Assembly (NCBI RefSeq): GCF_004119495.1
Contig: NZ_NRQU01000019.1
Coordinates: forward strand, 1-64,000
Direction: 5' to 3'
DNA from: Flavobacterium sp. YO12
Lineage (GTDB): Bacteria > Bacteroidota > Bacteroidia > Flavobacteriales > Flavobacteriaceae
DNA length: 64,000 nucleotides
The notes beneath the pieces are model-generated. The model made no database searches, was not told where the DNA came from, and worked only from the letters and a program-made list of their open reading frames with translations. Of this stretch, positions 8,805 through 16,257 are shown piece by piece (within the stretch, counting starts at the first letter, position 1; every line of letters starts with the position of its first letter). The position numbers were made by a program, and so were the translations under genes.

Positions 8805-9149
8805 TTATTTCGCTTCTAAAGCATTTCCTTCAAACTTAATTCCGTCCCAGCCTAAGTTGATGAAATTTCTAATATTTTGGTGATTTGTTCCGTTTGGATC
8901 TCCTAAAACTTCTTCAAAATAGAAAGCGCCAAAACAAGCCAAAGTTTCTTCTTTGCTTAAGTTTTGCAGTTTTGCAAACGAAAATAATTTACAAGAACCA
9001 GAATTTTCTCCGGCAGTGTTATGCTGTGTTCCGTTTTGAAAAGCAGTTGGAGTAAAGCTGTAATTTTCTTCGATTACGGCAATAGTTTCAGGAAATGTGA
9101 TTTGTGTTGGAGTTTGTTTTACTTTTTCTAAAAAGGCTTGAATGCTCAT
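8805..9149 (-). CDS. HopJ-type III effector family protein (small conserved protein)
   Basis: 114 residues matching the small HopJ family in its pattern: TAVIEENY near 24, the FxNG...NxAGENSGSCKLFSFA core around 38-58 and a C-terminal NIRNFINLGWDGIKF. The family is named after a Pseudomonas syringae protein, but it is widespread in free-living bacteria and most members have no link to secretion. No secretion genes are near, so a cytoplasmic housekeeping role is more likely. Flanked by palindromic intergenic repeats. Confidence 0.8.
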   Translation of the reverse strand: MSIQAFLEKVKQTPTQITFPETIAVIEENYSFTPTAFQNGTQHNTAGENSGSCKLFSFAKLQNLSKEETLACFGAFYFEEVLGDPNGTNHQNIRNFINLGWDGIKFEGNALEAK

Positions 9150-9187
9150 GATTTGTATTGTTTATCTGCTTTGCAGTTTAGGTTTTT

Positions 9188-9320
9188 GCCACAGATTAAA
9201 ATGATTAGAATGATTTTTATTGTTTTTTCGCCACGAATTGCACTAATTTACACTAATTTAATTCGTGCTAATTCGTGGCGACTTAATTTTTAATCTGTGT
9301 TAATCTTTTTAATCTGTGGC
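9188..9320. repeat. Nested palindromic CCACAGATT / AATTCGTG repeat element
   Basis: Outer arms GCCACAGATTAAAA (9188) and TTTTTAATCTGTGGC (ending 9320) enclose an inner palindrome CGCCACGAATT (9229) / AATTCGTGGCG (ending 9280). The interior is degenerate short tandem words such as CACTAATTTA. Related words occur at 8760-8800, 10063-10140, 16250-16290, 19182-19257 and 39840-39870. Confidence 0.7.
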
Positions 9321-9329
9321 TTAAATAAA

Positions 9330-10046
9330 TTATTCTTCATCCTTAGAAAACTTACTTTTCTTAGGTTCTTTTGTTATTGTTTTTCCTGCAACCACAACTA
9401 CGATTTCGCCGCGTGGAGCTGTTTTTTCAAAATGTGCTAAAACTTCTTTCGCTGTTCCGCGTACATTTTCTTCGTGCAATTTTGATAATTCTCTTGAAAC
9501 GCAAACTTGTCTGTCTTCTCCAAAATATTGAATAAATTCACTTAAGGTTTTAACGAGTTTATGTGGAGAAACGTATAAAATCATTGTTCTGGTTTCTTCG
9601 GCTAAAGCCAAAAATCGAGTCTGACGTCCTTTTTTATCAGGAAGAAAACCTTCGAAAACAAACTTGTCATTTGGAAGTCCGCTGTTTACAAGAGCTGGAA
9701 CAAAAGCCGTTGCGCCCGGAAGACATTCTACTTCAATTTTATTTTCGACACAAGCGCGTGTTAACAAAAATCCAGGATCTGAAATTGCCGGAGTTCCTGC
9801 ATCAGAAATTAAAGCTATAGTTTCGCCGGCTTTTAAACGGGCAATTAAATTTTCGGTGGTTTTGTGTTCGTTGTGCATATGATGGCTGTGCATGTGCGTG
9901 CCAATTTCAAAATGCTTCAACAATTTTCCGCTCGTTCTCGTGTCTTCTGCCAAAATCAAATCGACTTCTTTCAAAACTCTAATAGCTCTGAAAGTCATGT
10001 CTTCAAGATTGCCAATTGGCGTTGGAACGATATATAATTTTGACAT
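9330..10046 (-). CDS. rsmI: 16S rRNA (cytidine(1402)-2'-O)-methyltransferase
   Basis: 238 residues, a SAM-dependent tetrapyrrole-methylase fold. Signature segments are PTPIGNLEDMTFRA at 8-21, AEDTRTS at 33-39, SDAGTPAISDPG at 81-92 and PGATAFVPALVNSGLP near 129. RsmI 2'-O-methylates C1402 of 16S rRNA in the decoding centre. It lies between repeat-rich spacers and appears to be its own unit. The C-terminus is Lys-rich and shorter than in E. coli. Confidence 0.95.
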   Translation of the reverse strand: MSKLYIVPTPIGNLEDMTFRAIRVLKEVDLILAEDTRTSGKLLKHFEIGTHMHSHHMHNEHKTTENLIARLKAGETIALISDAGTPAISDPGFLLTRACVENKIEVECLPGATAFVPALVNSGLPNDKFVFEGFLPDKKGRQTRFLALAEETRTMILYVSPHKLVKTLSEFIQYFGEDRQVCVSRELSKLHEENVRGTAKEVLAHFEKTAPRGEIVVVVAGKTITKEPKKSKFSKDEE

Positions 10047-10149
10047 AGTTGTTTTTAATATTTAAACACAGATTACACGAATTAACACGAATAACTAAAG
10101 TGTTGAAATTTAACGAATATAAATTAGTGTAAATCTGTGGAATTCGGGT

Positions 10150-11184
10150 TTATGCGAATTTCTTCTCGATAATTCCAAGGAAACGTTCTGCATAATCATC
10201 TTTTCCGTCCCAATTGTTGTAATCAGGTTTTACCATATCGTCAATAAATTCTTTAGCTTCTGCATAAGAATCAAATGTTAAAAGCTGATTTAGAACACGA
10301 CTGTAATCTTCAGAACTGTTTCCGAAAAGGTTTTTTGTAAATGCAATTCGATCATTCAAATCAACATGGAAACCTTTTGCCAGTTTTTCGTTTAATGTAA
10401 CAGTTTTAGGTTCTGCTGGAGTTTCTAAAATGGCTGTTTCCGTATTTTTTTTCTCTTTAGATTCTGTAGTAGTTGTGTTTGCAGAAACATTCTCAAAACT
10501 ATCAACTTTCACAAATTGAGCATCAGCATAGTTTACGCCTAAAAGCTCTTCTAAAGTCATATGAACTGCTTGAGGTTTTGTCTCTGTTTCGATTTTTGGC
10601 TCTTCTTTGATTTCTGCAACTATTTCTTCCGTTTCTAATTCGAAAGCAGGTATGAAATCAGGAATTGGCTTTAAATCGCTGATAGTAGTAAACGAAAGTT
10701 CGTCAGCGGCTTCGATATCTTTTTTGGCTTCAAAAATAGGCTCTTCAATTTCTTCCGCTTCAGGTTCTTCATTGATTTCTGCAACAGTTTCAGGAATAGT
10801 CTCAACTTCAGTTTCTAAAATGATTTCCTCAGAGATTTCCGCAATAATTTCAGGTACAGTCTCTTCTATAACCTCTTCGGTTTTTGTTTCTTCCGCAATT
10901 ACGGTTTCAGTTACAGTTTCTTCAACTGCAATTGGTTCTTTGGCTTTAGCTTCTGTAGGAATAATCTCTTCTTTTTCAAAAATAGTTTCGATTTCAGAAG
11001 TAATTTCACTGTGGTTTATTGTAGGTTTTAGGCTGTCGAAATTTTCATCAACAAATTTTAACACCGCTAGTTTCTCATATAATTTCTGAGTTTCAAGATA
11101 TAATTGATTGATATCGGATTTGTTTTTAAGTTTTAAAATTCGATGTGCAATGCTGATTAAGTCGGCTTCCAATTTTTTTTTCAT
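10150..11184 (-). CDS. Glutamate-rich conserved hypothetical protein
   Basis: 344 residues, no signal peptide. Residues 1-48 look helical and mildly basic (KKKLEADLISIAHRILKLK); about 60-270 is a low-complexity, strongly acidic linker made of repeated EE/TE/VE/PE words; the last 80 residues form a compact conserved-looking domain with NDRIAFTKNLFG and the ending DDYAERFLGIIEKKF. The two folded ends joined by an acidic linker suggest a scaffold or adaptor in the cytoplasm. The domain type is unknown to me. Confidence 0.7.
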   Translation of the reverse strand: MKKKLEADLISIAHRILKLKNKSDINQLYLETQKLYEKLAVLKFVDENFDSLKPTINHSEITSEIETIFEKEEIIPTEAKAKEPIAVEETVTETVIAEETKTEEVIEETVPEIIAEISEEIILETEVETIPETVAEINEEPEAEEIEEPIFEAKKDIEAADELSFTTISDLKPIPDFIPAFELETEEIVAEIKEEPKIETETKPQAVHMTLEELLGVNYADAQFVKVDSFENVSANTTTTESKEKKNTETAILETPAEPKTVTLNEKLAKGFHVDLNDRIAFTKNLFGNSSEDYSRVLNQLLTFDSYAEAKEFIDDMVKPDYNNWDGKDDYAERFLGIIEKKFA

Positions 11185-11420
11185 AACTGTTGAAATTATA
11201 GTGAATAGGGTAATTTATTATGTTTTGTATCTGAATGTCTTTATTCTGGGAGAAAATCAACGAATTAATTTTTTATTTCTGTTAATAAGCGATTGCGAAT
11301 CTCCGTTTTGATAAAAATTTTCTACTTTTGAAAAACCGAAAAACAGCAGTTTTTTGCGTCAATTTATTACCAGTACAAAGTAATAAAAACTATTCATTTT
11401 TAAAGGTAGAAAAATACAAA

Positions 11421-12011
11421 ATGTTTCTCGAAAATACAGTAAATCACAAAGAACAATTTGGTTGGATTGAAGTTATTTGTGGATCAATGTTTTCGGGTAA
11501 GACCGAGGAGTTAATCCGCAGATTAAAACGCGCCCAATTTGCCAAACAAAGAGTCGAAATTTTTAAACCCGCAATCGATACTCGCTATCATGACGAAATG
11601 GTGGTGTCTCACGATGCCAACGAAATCCGTTCTACGCCAGTTCCTGCCGCTGCCAATATCTTAATTTTAGCACAAGGCTGCGATGTTATTGGTATTGACG
11701 AAGCTCAGTTTTTTGATGATGAAATTATTACGGTTTGTAATGATCTTGCCAATCAGGGAATTCGTGTAATTGTTGCAGGACTTGATATGGATTTTAAAGG
11801 AAATCCTTTTGGACCAATGCCGGGGCTTATGGCAACTGCAGAATATGTTACCAAAGTTCATGCGGTTTGTACGAGAACAGGAAATCTTGCCAATTATAGT
11901 TTTCGTAAAACAGATAATGATAAGTTAGTAATGCTTGGGGAAACAGAAGAATATGAGCCATTAAGTCGTGCAGCTTATTTTAACGCTATGAAAAAGAGTC
12001 AAGAAAAATAG
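11421..12011 (+). CDS. tdk: Thymidine kinase (type II)
   Basis: 196 residues from ATG 11421. The longer frame reaching a TTG at 11328 is rejected because a promoter-like TACTTTTG (11323-11330) covers that point. Motifs: P-loop GSMFSGKT at 21-28, GIDEAQFF Walker-B-like near 90 and a Tyr-rich lasso at the C-terminus. Phosphorylates thymidine to dTMP in salvage. In the lasso, three of the four zinc cysteines of classical TK1 enzymes are gone: only AVC remains, followed by TRTG, and the distal pair reads SRAAY. Confidence 0.93.
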   Translation: MFLENTVNHKEQFGWIEVICGSMFSGKTEELIRRLKRAQFAKQRVEIFKPAIDTRYHDEMVVSHDANEIRSTPVPAAANILILAQGCDVIGIDEAQFFDDEIITVCNDLANQGIRVIVAGLDMDFKGNPFGPMPGLMATAEYVTKVHAVCTRTGNLANYSFRKTDNDKLVMLGETEEYEPLSRAAYFNAMKKSQEK

Positions 12012-12040
12012 ATTTAAAATTCATTTAAGCCTGATAAACC

Positions 12041-12478
12041 ATGCAAGAAAAGCAAAGTAAAAGAAAACAGAATATCATACTATTAGTTATAATTGGAATT
12101 GCGATAGCTCTGGCTGTTTATTTTCAATTTTTTCTTTCTGAAAAGGCAGATGAAGTAAATACAGAAATAACAACATTAGTTGAAAAATACAACAAAAACT
12201 GTCCGCTGAAAATTCAAGAAGGGATTCGTCTCGACAGCGTAAGTTTGCCTGAAGAGAGAGTTGTTCAGTATAATTTGACACTGTTGAATGTAGAAAAAGT
12301 AACTGCTGAAGTCGATGTAATACAAGTAGAAATGGAAAAAAGTCTTTTAAGTACCGCGAAAGCAAATACGGGACTGCAGGTTTTTAGAGATAATGATTAT
12401 ACTTTGATTTACAGCTACAGCGATAAAAAGAAGACGTTTTTATTTAATGTGAAGATATTGCCAGATCAATATAAATAA
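12041..12478 (+). CDS. Membrane-anchored hypothetical protein
   Basis: 145 residues. A basic N-terminus (residues 1-11), one transmembrane helix at about 12-32, then an extracytoplasmic domain with a helix and mixed strands (VQYNLTLLN, TLIYSYSDKK). Its ATG lies 29 bases after tdk, so it is probably in the same transcript. Small anchored domains like this occur widely in Flavobacteria without an assigned role; I do not recognise the family. Confidence 0.7.
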   Translation: MQEKQSKRKQNIILLVIIGIAIALAVYFQFFLSEKADEVNTEITTLVEKYNKNCPLKIQEGIRLDSVSLPEERVVQYNLTLLNVEKVTAEVDVIQVEMEKSLLSTAKANTGLQVFRDNDYTLIYSYSDKKKTFLFNVKILPDQYK

Positions 12479-12507
12479 ATTAACGTTCTCTAAGACGTTG
12501 TTAAAAC

Positions 12508-12591
12508 GTTTGTCACCCTGAGCGAAGTCGAAGGCTCGATTAATGAAAAAAGGTTTCTCCCGAAGCCTCGGGATCGCTCCGCCTGACAAAC
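12508..12591. repeat. Palindromic CCTGAGCGAAGTCGAAGG-type intergenic repeat
   Basis: Ends GTTTGTCA and TGACAAAC are perfect inverted copies. The inner part carries CCTGAGCGAAGTCGAAGG and a CCCGAAGCCTCGGG hairpin. Member of the dispersed family also seen at 20745-20804, 39594-39697, 39709-39822, 16111-16212 and 23274-23381. Confidence 0.7.
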
Positions 12592-12621
12592 TTAATCTTT
12601 AGATTGTAAAAATACTTATAA

Positions 12622-12667
12622 AACAAAACCCGACAAGTGTTAAACCTGTCGGGTTTTGTTTTTTTAT
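12622..12667 (+). terminator. CCCGACA...TGTCGGG terminator
   Basis: AACAAAACCCGACA pairs with TGTCGGGTTTTGTT, followed by a T-run. It ends the tdk transcript and is nearly the same sequence as the terminator at 42853-42892. Confidence 0.85.
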
Positions 12668-12678
12668 ACTTTCGTTTT

Positions 12679-12785
12679 TTAAACTGGATTAAAATCCGGC
12701 CCTACAAAATAATTCGTTCCTTCGGAACTAAGAAAGAGCCAAAGGCTGGATCCATATTGTAGAGCTGGACTTCAGTCCAGTTTAA
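12679..12785. repeat. 107-bp imperfect palindromic repeat element
   Basis: The left arm from 12681 (AAACTGGATTAAAATCCGG, then CCCTACAAAAT) and the inverted right arm ending 12783 (AAACTGGACTGAAGTCCAG, then CTCTACAATAT when reversed) match over about 30 bases. Each arm has its own small hairpin (CTGGACTTCAGTCCAG on the right), and the centre holds GTTCCTTCGGAAC. No coding capacity. Confidence 0.7.
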
Positions 12786-12804
12786 TAGTATGAATAAGAA
12801 AGGA

Positions 12805-12847
12805 AAAACAAAACCCGACAGTTTTTTAAACTATCGGGTTTGTTTTT
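12805..12847. terminator. CCCGACAG...CTATCGGG bidirectional terminator
   Basis: CCCGACAGTTT / AAACTATCGGG stem with A-run and T-run flanks, positioned to end rpoN on the minus strand. Same design as the terminator at 12622. Confidence 0.75.
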
Positions 12848-12848
12848 T

Positions 12849-12880
12849 TAAATGAACTTATATTTCTTATATGGTTTAAC
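12849..12880. repeat. Solo copy of the ACCATATAAG repeat
   Basis: Inverted reading gives ACCATATAAGAAATATAAG and then TTCATTTAA, matching the ends of the elements at 5516-5662 and 57311-57480. It lies directly beside a terminator, just past the end of rpoN. The whole gap 12479-12889 holds only repeats and terminators. Confidence 0.65.
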
Positions 12881-12889
12881 AAAAAAAAT

Positions 12890-14350
12890 CTAAATCTTCT
12901 TTCTCATTCTTGCCACTGGAATATCTAATTGTTCGCGGTATTTTGCAATTGTTCTTCTTGCAATTGGATATCCTTTTTCTTTTAAGATTTCTGCCAATTG
13001 ATCGTCCGGAAGTGGTTTCTTTTTGTCTTCTTCTTCAATTGTATTCTTAAGAATCTTTTTGATTTCTAAAGTTGAAACATCTTCTCCTTGGTCATTTTTC
13101 ATCGCTTCAGAGAAGAATTCTTTAATCAGTTTTGTTCCGTAAGGTGTTTCAACATATTTACTGTTGGCAACACGTGAAATTGTCGAAATATCCAAACCAA
13201 CCATATCGGCAATGTCTTTTAAGATCATTGGTTTAAGCTTGGTTTCGTCGCCATCAAGGAAATATTCTTCCTGATAATGCATAATCGCATTCATCGTTAC
13301 AAAAAGTGTTTCCTGACGTTGTCTGATTGCATCGATAAACCATTTTGCCGAATCCAGTTTTTGTTTGATAAACTGAACCGCATCTTTTTGTGCCGACGAT
13401 TTATCACGAGAATCTTTGTACGTCTGCATCATTTCCTGATAATCTTTAGAAACGTGCAGGGAAGGAGCATTTCTTCCGTTTAAGGTTAATTCTAATTCGC
13501 CGTCCACAATTCTGATCGCGAAATCAGGAACTACGTTTTCAGTGACTTTATTATTTCCTGTAAAAGATCCGCCCGGTTTTGGGTTTAATCTTTCGATTTC
13601 GTGAATCGCTTTTTTAAGCTGTTCGTTCGAAACACTGTATTTCTGTAAAAGTTTATCGTAATGTTTCTTCGTAAAAGCATCAAACTGATTTTCGATAATA
13701 TCAATCGCCAAATCAACATATTCGGTTGGTGTTTTATGCTTTAATTGCAGTAATAAACATTCTTGCAAGTCACGCGCTCCAACTCCCGAAGGTTCAAGTT
13801 CGTGAATTACAGTCAACATTTTTTCGACCATTGCTTCATCAGTATAAATTCCCTGAGTAAAAGCCATGTCGTCTACAATATCTGGAACGCTTCTGCGGAT
13901 GTAACCCATATCATCAATACTTCCAACAAGGAATTCGGCGATTTCGCGTTCTTCATCATTCAAAATAAAAGTATTCAACTGATTGATTAAATCCTGATGA
14001 AAGCTAATTGGTGAAGCAAAAGGCGTTTCGCGTTCTTCATCGTCACTGTAATTATTCACCTGAGTTTTGTAATCAGGCGTATCGTCGTCGCTTAGATATT
14101 CGTCAATGTTAATGTCGTCTGCTTCGATTCTGTCTGATTCTGCATCATCATAATCGTCGTAGTCTTCATTAGCAAATTCATCCGCTTCGTATTCATCTTC
14201 TTTTCCAGCTTCAAGAGCTGGATTTTCGTTCATTTCTTCTAATAAACGCTGTTCAAAAGCTTGCGTAGGCAATTGAATTAACTTCATCAGCTGAATTTGC
14301 TGTGGAGATAATTTTTGGGATAATTTTAAATTTAAAAATTGCTTTAGCAT
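12890..14350 (-). CDS. rpoN: RNA polymerase sigma-54 factor
   Basis: 486 residues, full length. Region I is the Gln/Leu-rich N-terminus (LSQKLSPQQIQLMKLIQLP) that contacts bacterial enhancer-binding proteins; region II (about 50-110) is a long Asp/Glu tract; the core-binding and HTH region follows; the RpoN box ARRTIAKYRE lies at 464-473 and reads the -24 element. It works only with AAA+ activators; none is in this window. The ORF ends at a terminator and repeat cluster. Confidence 0.97.
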   Translation of the reverse strand: MLKQFLNLKLSQKLSPQQIQLMKLIQLPTQAFEQRLLEEMNENPALEAGKEDEYEADEFANEDYDDYDDAESDRIEADDINIDEYLSDDDTPDYKTQVNNYSDDEERETPFASPISFHQDLINQLNTFILNDEEREIAEFLVGSIDDMGYIRRSVPDIVDDMAFTQGIYTDEAMVEKMLTVIHELEPSGVGARDLQECLLLQLKHKTPTEYVDLAIDIIENQFDAFTKKHYDKLLQKYSVSNEQLKKAIHEIERLNPKPGGSFTGNNKVTENVVPDFAIRIVDGELELTLNGRNAPSLHVSKDYQEMMQTYKDSRDKSSAQKDAVQFIKQKLDSAKWFIDAIRQRQETLFVTMNAIMHYQEEYFLDGDETKLKPMILKDIADMVGLDISTISRVANSKYVETPYGTKLIKEFFSEAMKNDQGEDVSTLEIKKILKNTIEEEDKKKPLPDDQLAEILKEKGYPIARRTIAKYREQLDIPVARMRKKI

Positions 14351-14357
14351 TTATACT

Positions 14358-14405
14358 GTTTAATCGTTTATTTGTTTAATCGTTAATTCGTTTAATCGTT
14401 AATTC
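14358..14405. repeat. Three tandem copies of a 16-bp repeat
   Basis: Units GTTTAATCGTTTATTT, GTTTAATCGTTAATTC and GTTTAATCGTTAATTC abut exactly at 14358, 14374 and 14390, directly upstream of rpoN. Similar words recur at 50552-50620 after tyrS. Confidence 0.75.
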
Positions 14406-14416
14406 GTTTCTTCGTG

Positions 14417-14456
14417 AAAATCGGTTAACCGAATGAACGATTAACCGATTAAACTT
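14417..14456 (-). terminator. Hairpin terminator of asnS
   Basis: A perfect 10-bp stem AATCGGTTAA / TTAACCGATT at 14419-14428 and 14441-14450, with T/A-rich flanks, directly 3' of asnS. Confidence 0.6.
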
Positions 14457-14458
14457 TT

Positions 14459-15904
14459 TTAGAATTCTGCGCTACCAGGAGTTCTTGGGAAAGGAATTAC
14501 GTCTCTAATGTTTGTCATTCCTGTTACAAACAATACCAAACGTTCAAATCCTAAACCGAAACCTGCGTGAGTTGCTGATCCAAATCTTCTGGTGTCTAGA
14601 TACCAGTATAATTCTTCTTCGTCGATTTCTAAAGCTTTCATTTTTTCGATTAAAACGTCGTAACGCTCTTCTCTTTCAGAACCACCTACGATTTCTCCAA
14701 TTCCAGGGAAAAGGATATCCATTGCGCGAACGGTTTCTCTTCCTGGTTCAGTGTTGTCGTTCAAACGCATATAAAACGCTTTAATGTTTGCTGGATAATC
14801 AAATAAAATTACCGGACATTTAAAGTGTTTTTCAACTAAATAACGCTCGTGTTCTGATTGTAAATCAGCGCCCCATTCGTTAATGATATATTGGAATTTC
14901 TTCTTTTTATTTGGCGTTGAATCTCTTAAAATATCAATTGCTTCCGTATAAGAAACACGTTTGAAGTTATTCTCTAAAACAAAGTTCAGTTTCTCTAACA
15001 AAGCCATTTCGCTTCTTTCAGCCTGTGGTTTTGATTTTTCTTCTTCAAGAAGTCTTCCTTCTAAGAATTTCAAATCATCTCCACAATTGTCTAAAGCATA
15101 TTTAATTACATACTGAATAAAATCTTCAGCCAAATCCATGTTGTCATCAAGGTTGTTGAAAGCAACTTCCGGCTCAATCATCCAGAATTCTGCTAAGTGA
15201 CGAGAAGTGTTTGAGTTCTCAGCTCTAAACGTTGGTCCAAAAGTATAAATCTGACCCAAAGCCATTGCAAAAGTTTCACCTTCTAACTGTCCAGAAACCG
15301 TTAAGTTGGTATGTTTTCCGAAGAAATCTTTTTTGAAATCAATGTTTCCTTCTTCGTTTTTTGGAAGATTATCCAAAGGCAATGAAGTTACCTGAAACAT
15401 TTCTCCAGCACCTTCAGCATCTGCTCCAGTGATAATTGGCGTGTTTACATACACAAAACCTTTTTCCTGAAAATATTTGTGAACTGCAAATGACAATACT
15501 GAACGCACACGCATAATCGCACCAAAAGCATTTGTGCGTACACGCAAGTGAGCGTTTTCACGTAAAAACTCTAAAGAGTGTTTTTTAGGCTGCATTGGGA
15601 ATTTCTCCGCATCAGAATCTCCAAGGATTTCAAGTTTGTTCACCTGAATTTCATATTTCTGACCTGCACCTTTACTTTCAACCAAAGTTCCAATTACAGA
15701 AACCGCAGCTCCAGTCGTGATTCTTTTTAAAGTTTCTTCAGGTGTATTTTCAAAATCAACAACACATTGTATATTATTAATGGTAGAACCGTCATTTAGC
15801 GCGATGAACTGATTATTTCTAAAAGTTCTCACCCATCCTTTTGCATTCACTTCCTGTAGCGTCGTCGTACTGTTTAATAAGTCTTTAACCTTTGTGTGTT
15901 TCAT
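14459..15904 (-). CDS. asnS: Asparagine--tRNA ligase
   Basis: 481 residues. The N-terminal OB-fold anticodon domain occupies about 1-115, followed by the class II catalytic core with [21 protein letters not shown] (motif 2 region) around 227-247 and [15 protein letters not shown] (motif 3) near 450. Absence of the AspRS insertion domain and the FWMIEPE signature favour AsnRS. It charges tRNA-Asn in the cytoplasm. A TATATTTG -7-like box lies at 15948-15955 on the minus strand upstream of the start. Confidence 0.96.
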   Translation of the reverse strand: MKHTKVKDLLNSTTTLQEVNAKGWVRTFRNNQFIALNDGSTINNIQCVVDFENTPEETLKRITTGAAVSVIGTLVESKGAGQKYEIQVNKLEILGDSDAEKFPMQPKKHSLEFLRENAHLRVRTNAFGAIMRVRSVLSFAVHKYFQEKGFVYVNTPIITGADAEGAGEMFQVTSLPLDNLPKNEEGNIDFKKDFFGKHTNLTVSGQLEGETFAMALGQIYTFGPTFRAENSNTSRHLAEFWMIEPEVAFNNLDDNMDLAEDFIQYVIKYALDNCGDDLKFLEGRLLEEEKSKPQAERSEMALLEKLNFVLENNFKRVSYTEAIDILRDSTPNKKKKFQYIINEWGADLQSEHERYLVEKHFKCPVILFDYPANIKAFYMRLNDNTEPGRETVRAMDILFPGIGEIVGGSEREERYDVLIEKMKALEIDEEELYWYLDTRRFGSATHAGFGLGFERLVLFVTGMTNIRDVIPFPRTPGSAEF

Positions 15905-15977
15905 TTTATATAATATTGATATTAAATTATTTGTTTTTCAACAACTGCAAATATAAACGATAATAATTAATTTTTGA

Positions 15978-16057
15978 AGCTGTTTCCTGCTATCCGCTGT
16001 ATCTTTATGTTTTTAAAGAAAAAACATAAAGGATGCCGCTTCTATCAGGGCTAGGGC
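15978..16057. repeat. Palindromic CCTGCTATCCGCTG / CCGCTTCTATCAGGG element
   Basis: Long imperfect inverted repeat: CCTGCTATCCGCTGTATC and TTTATGTTTTT on the left pair with AAAAACATAAA and GGATGCCGCTTCTATCAGGG on the right. The loop is AAAGA. No ORF. The gap 15905-16257 holds this element, the next repeat and nothing else I can name. Confidence 0.65.
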
Positions 16058-16110
16058 ACTCGGTTTCAGGATAGGTAATTCTTTTTATGAATTTATATTT
16101 ATCCTCATTA

Positions 16111-16212
16111 TTGTCATTTCGACGAAGGAGAAATCTTCGTAAGAAACTCGACAAAGTTTGGAATTGCAGTGCGGAGCTACTTGCGAAGATTTCTCCTTCG
16201 TCGAAATGACAA
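16111..16212. repeat. TTTCGACGAAGGAGAAAT palindromic repeat
   Basis: 29-bp perfect inverted arms (16111-16139 and 16184-16212), each a TTGTCATTTCGACGAAGGAG-type end. The core contains AACTCGACAAAG, the inverted form of the core word CTTTGTCGAGTT found in the copies at 23274 and 39709. Confidence 0.85.
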
Positions 16213-16257
16213 ACTGTGTGTCAACCTTTGATAAAGGTTTTTTATTTTTAATTCGTG

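Noticed and set aside
9188..9320. Insertion sequence remnant
   Set aside because: No transposase fragment or target duplication; the structure is nested degenerate tandem words.
10607..11089. 160-codon plus frame opposite the Glu-rich gene
   Set aside because: Ser/Ile/Val-only composition is the antisense image of Glu-rich codons.
11328..11420. N-terminal extension of thymidine kinase
   Set aside because: Begins with TTG inside a -7 promoter-like box and matches no known family N-terminus.
14358..14405. Short CRISPR-like array
   Set aside because: Units abut without spacers and no cas gene is present.
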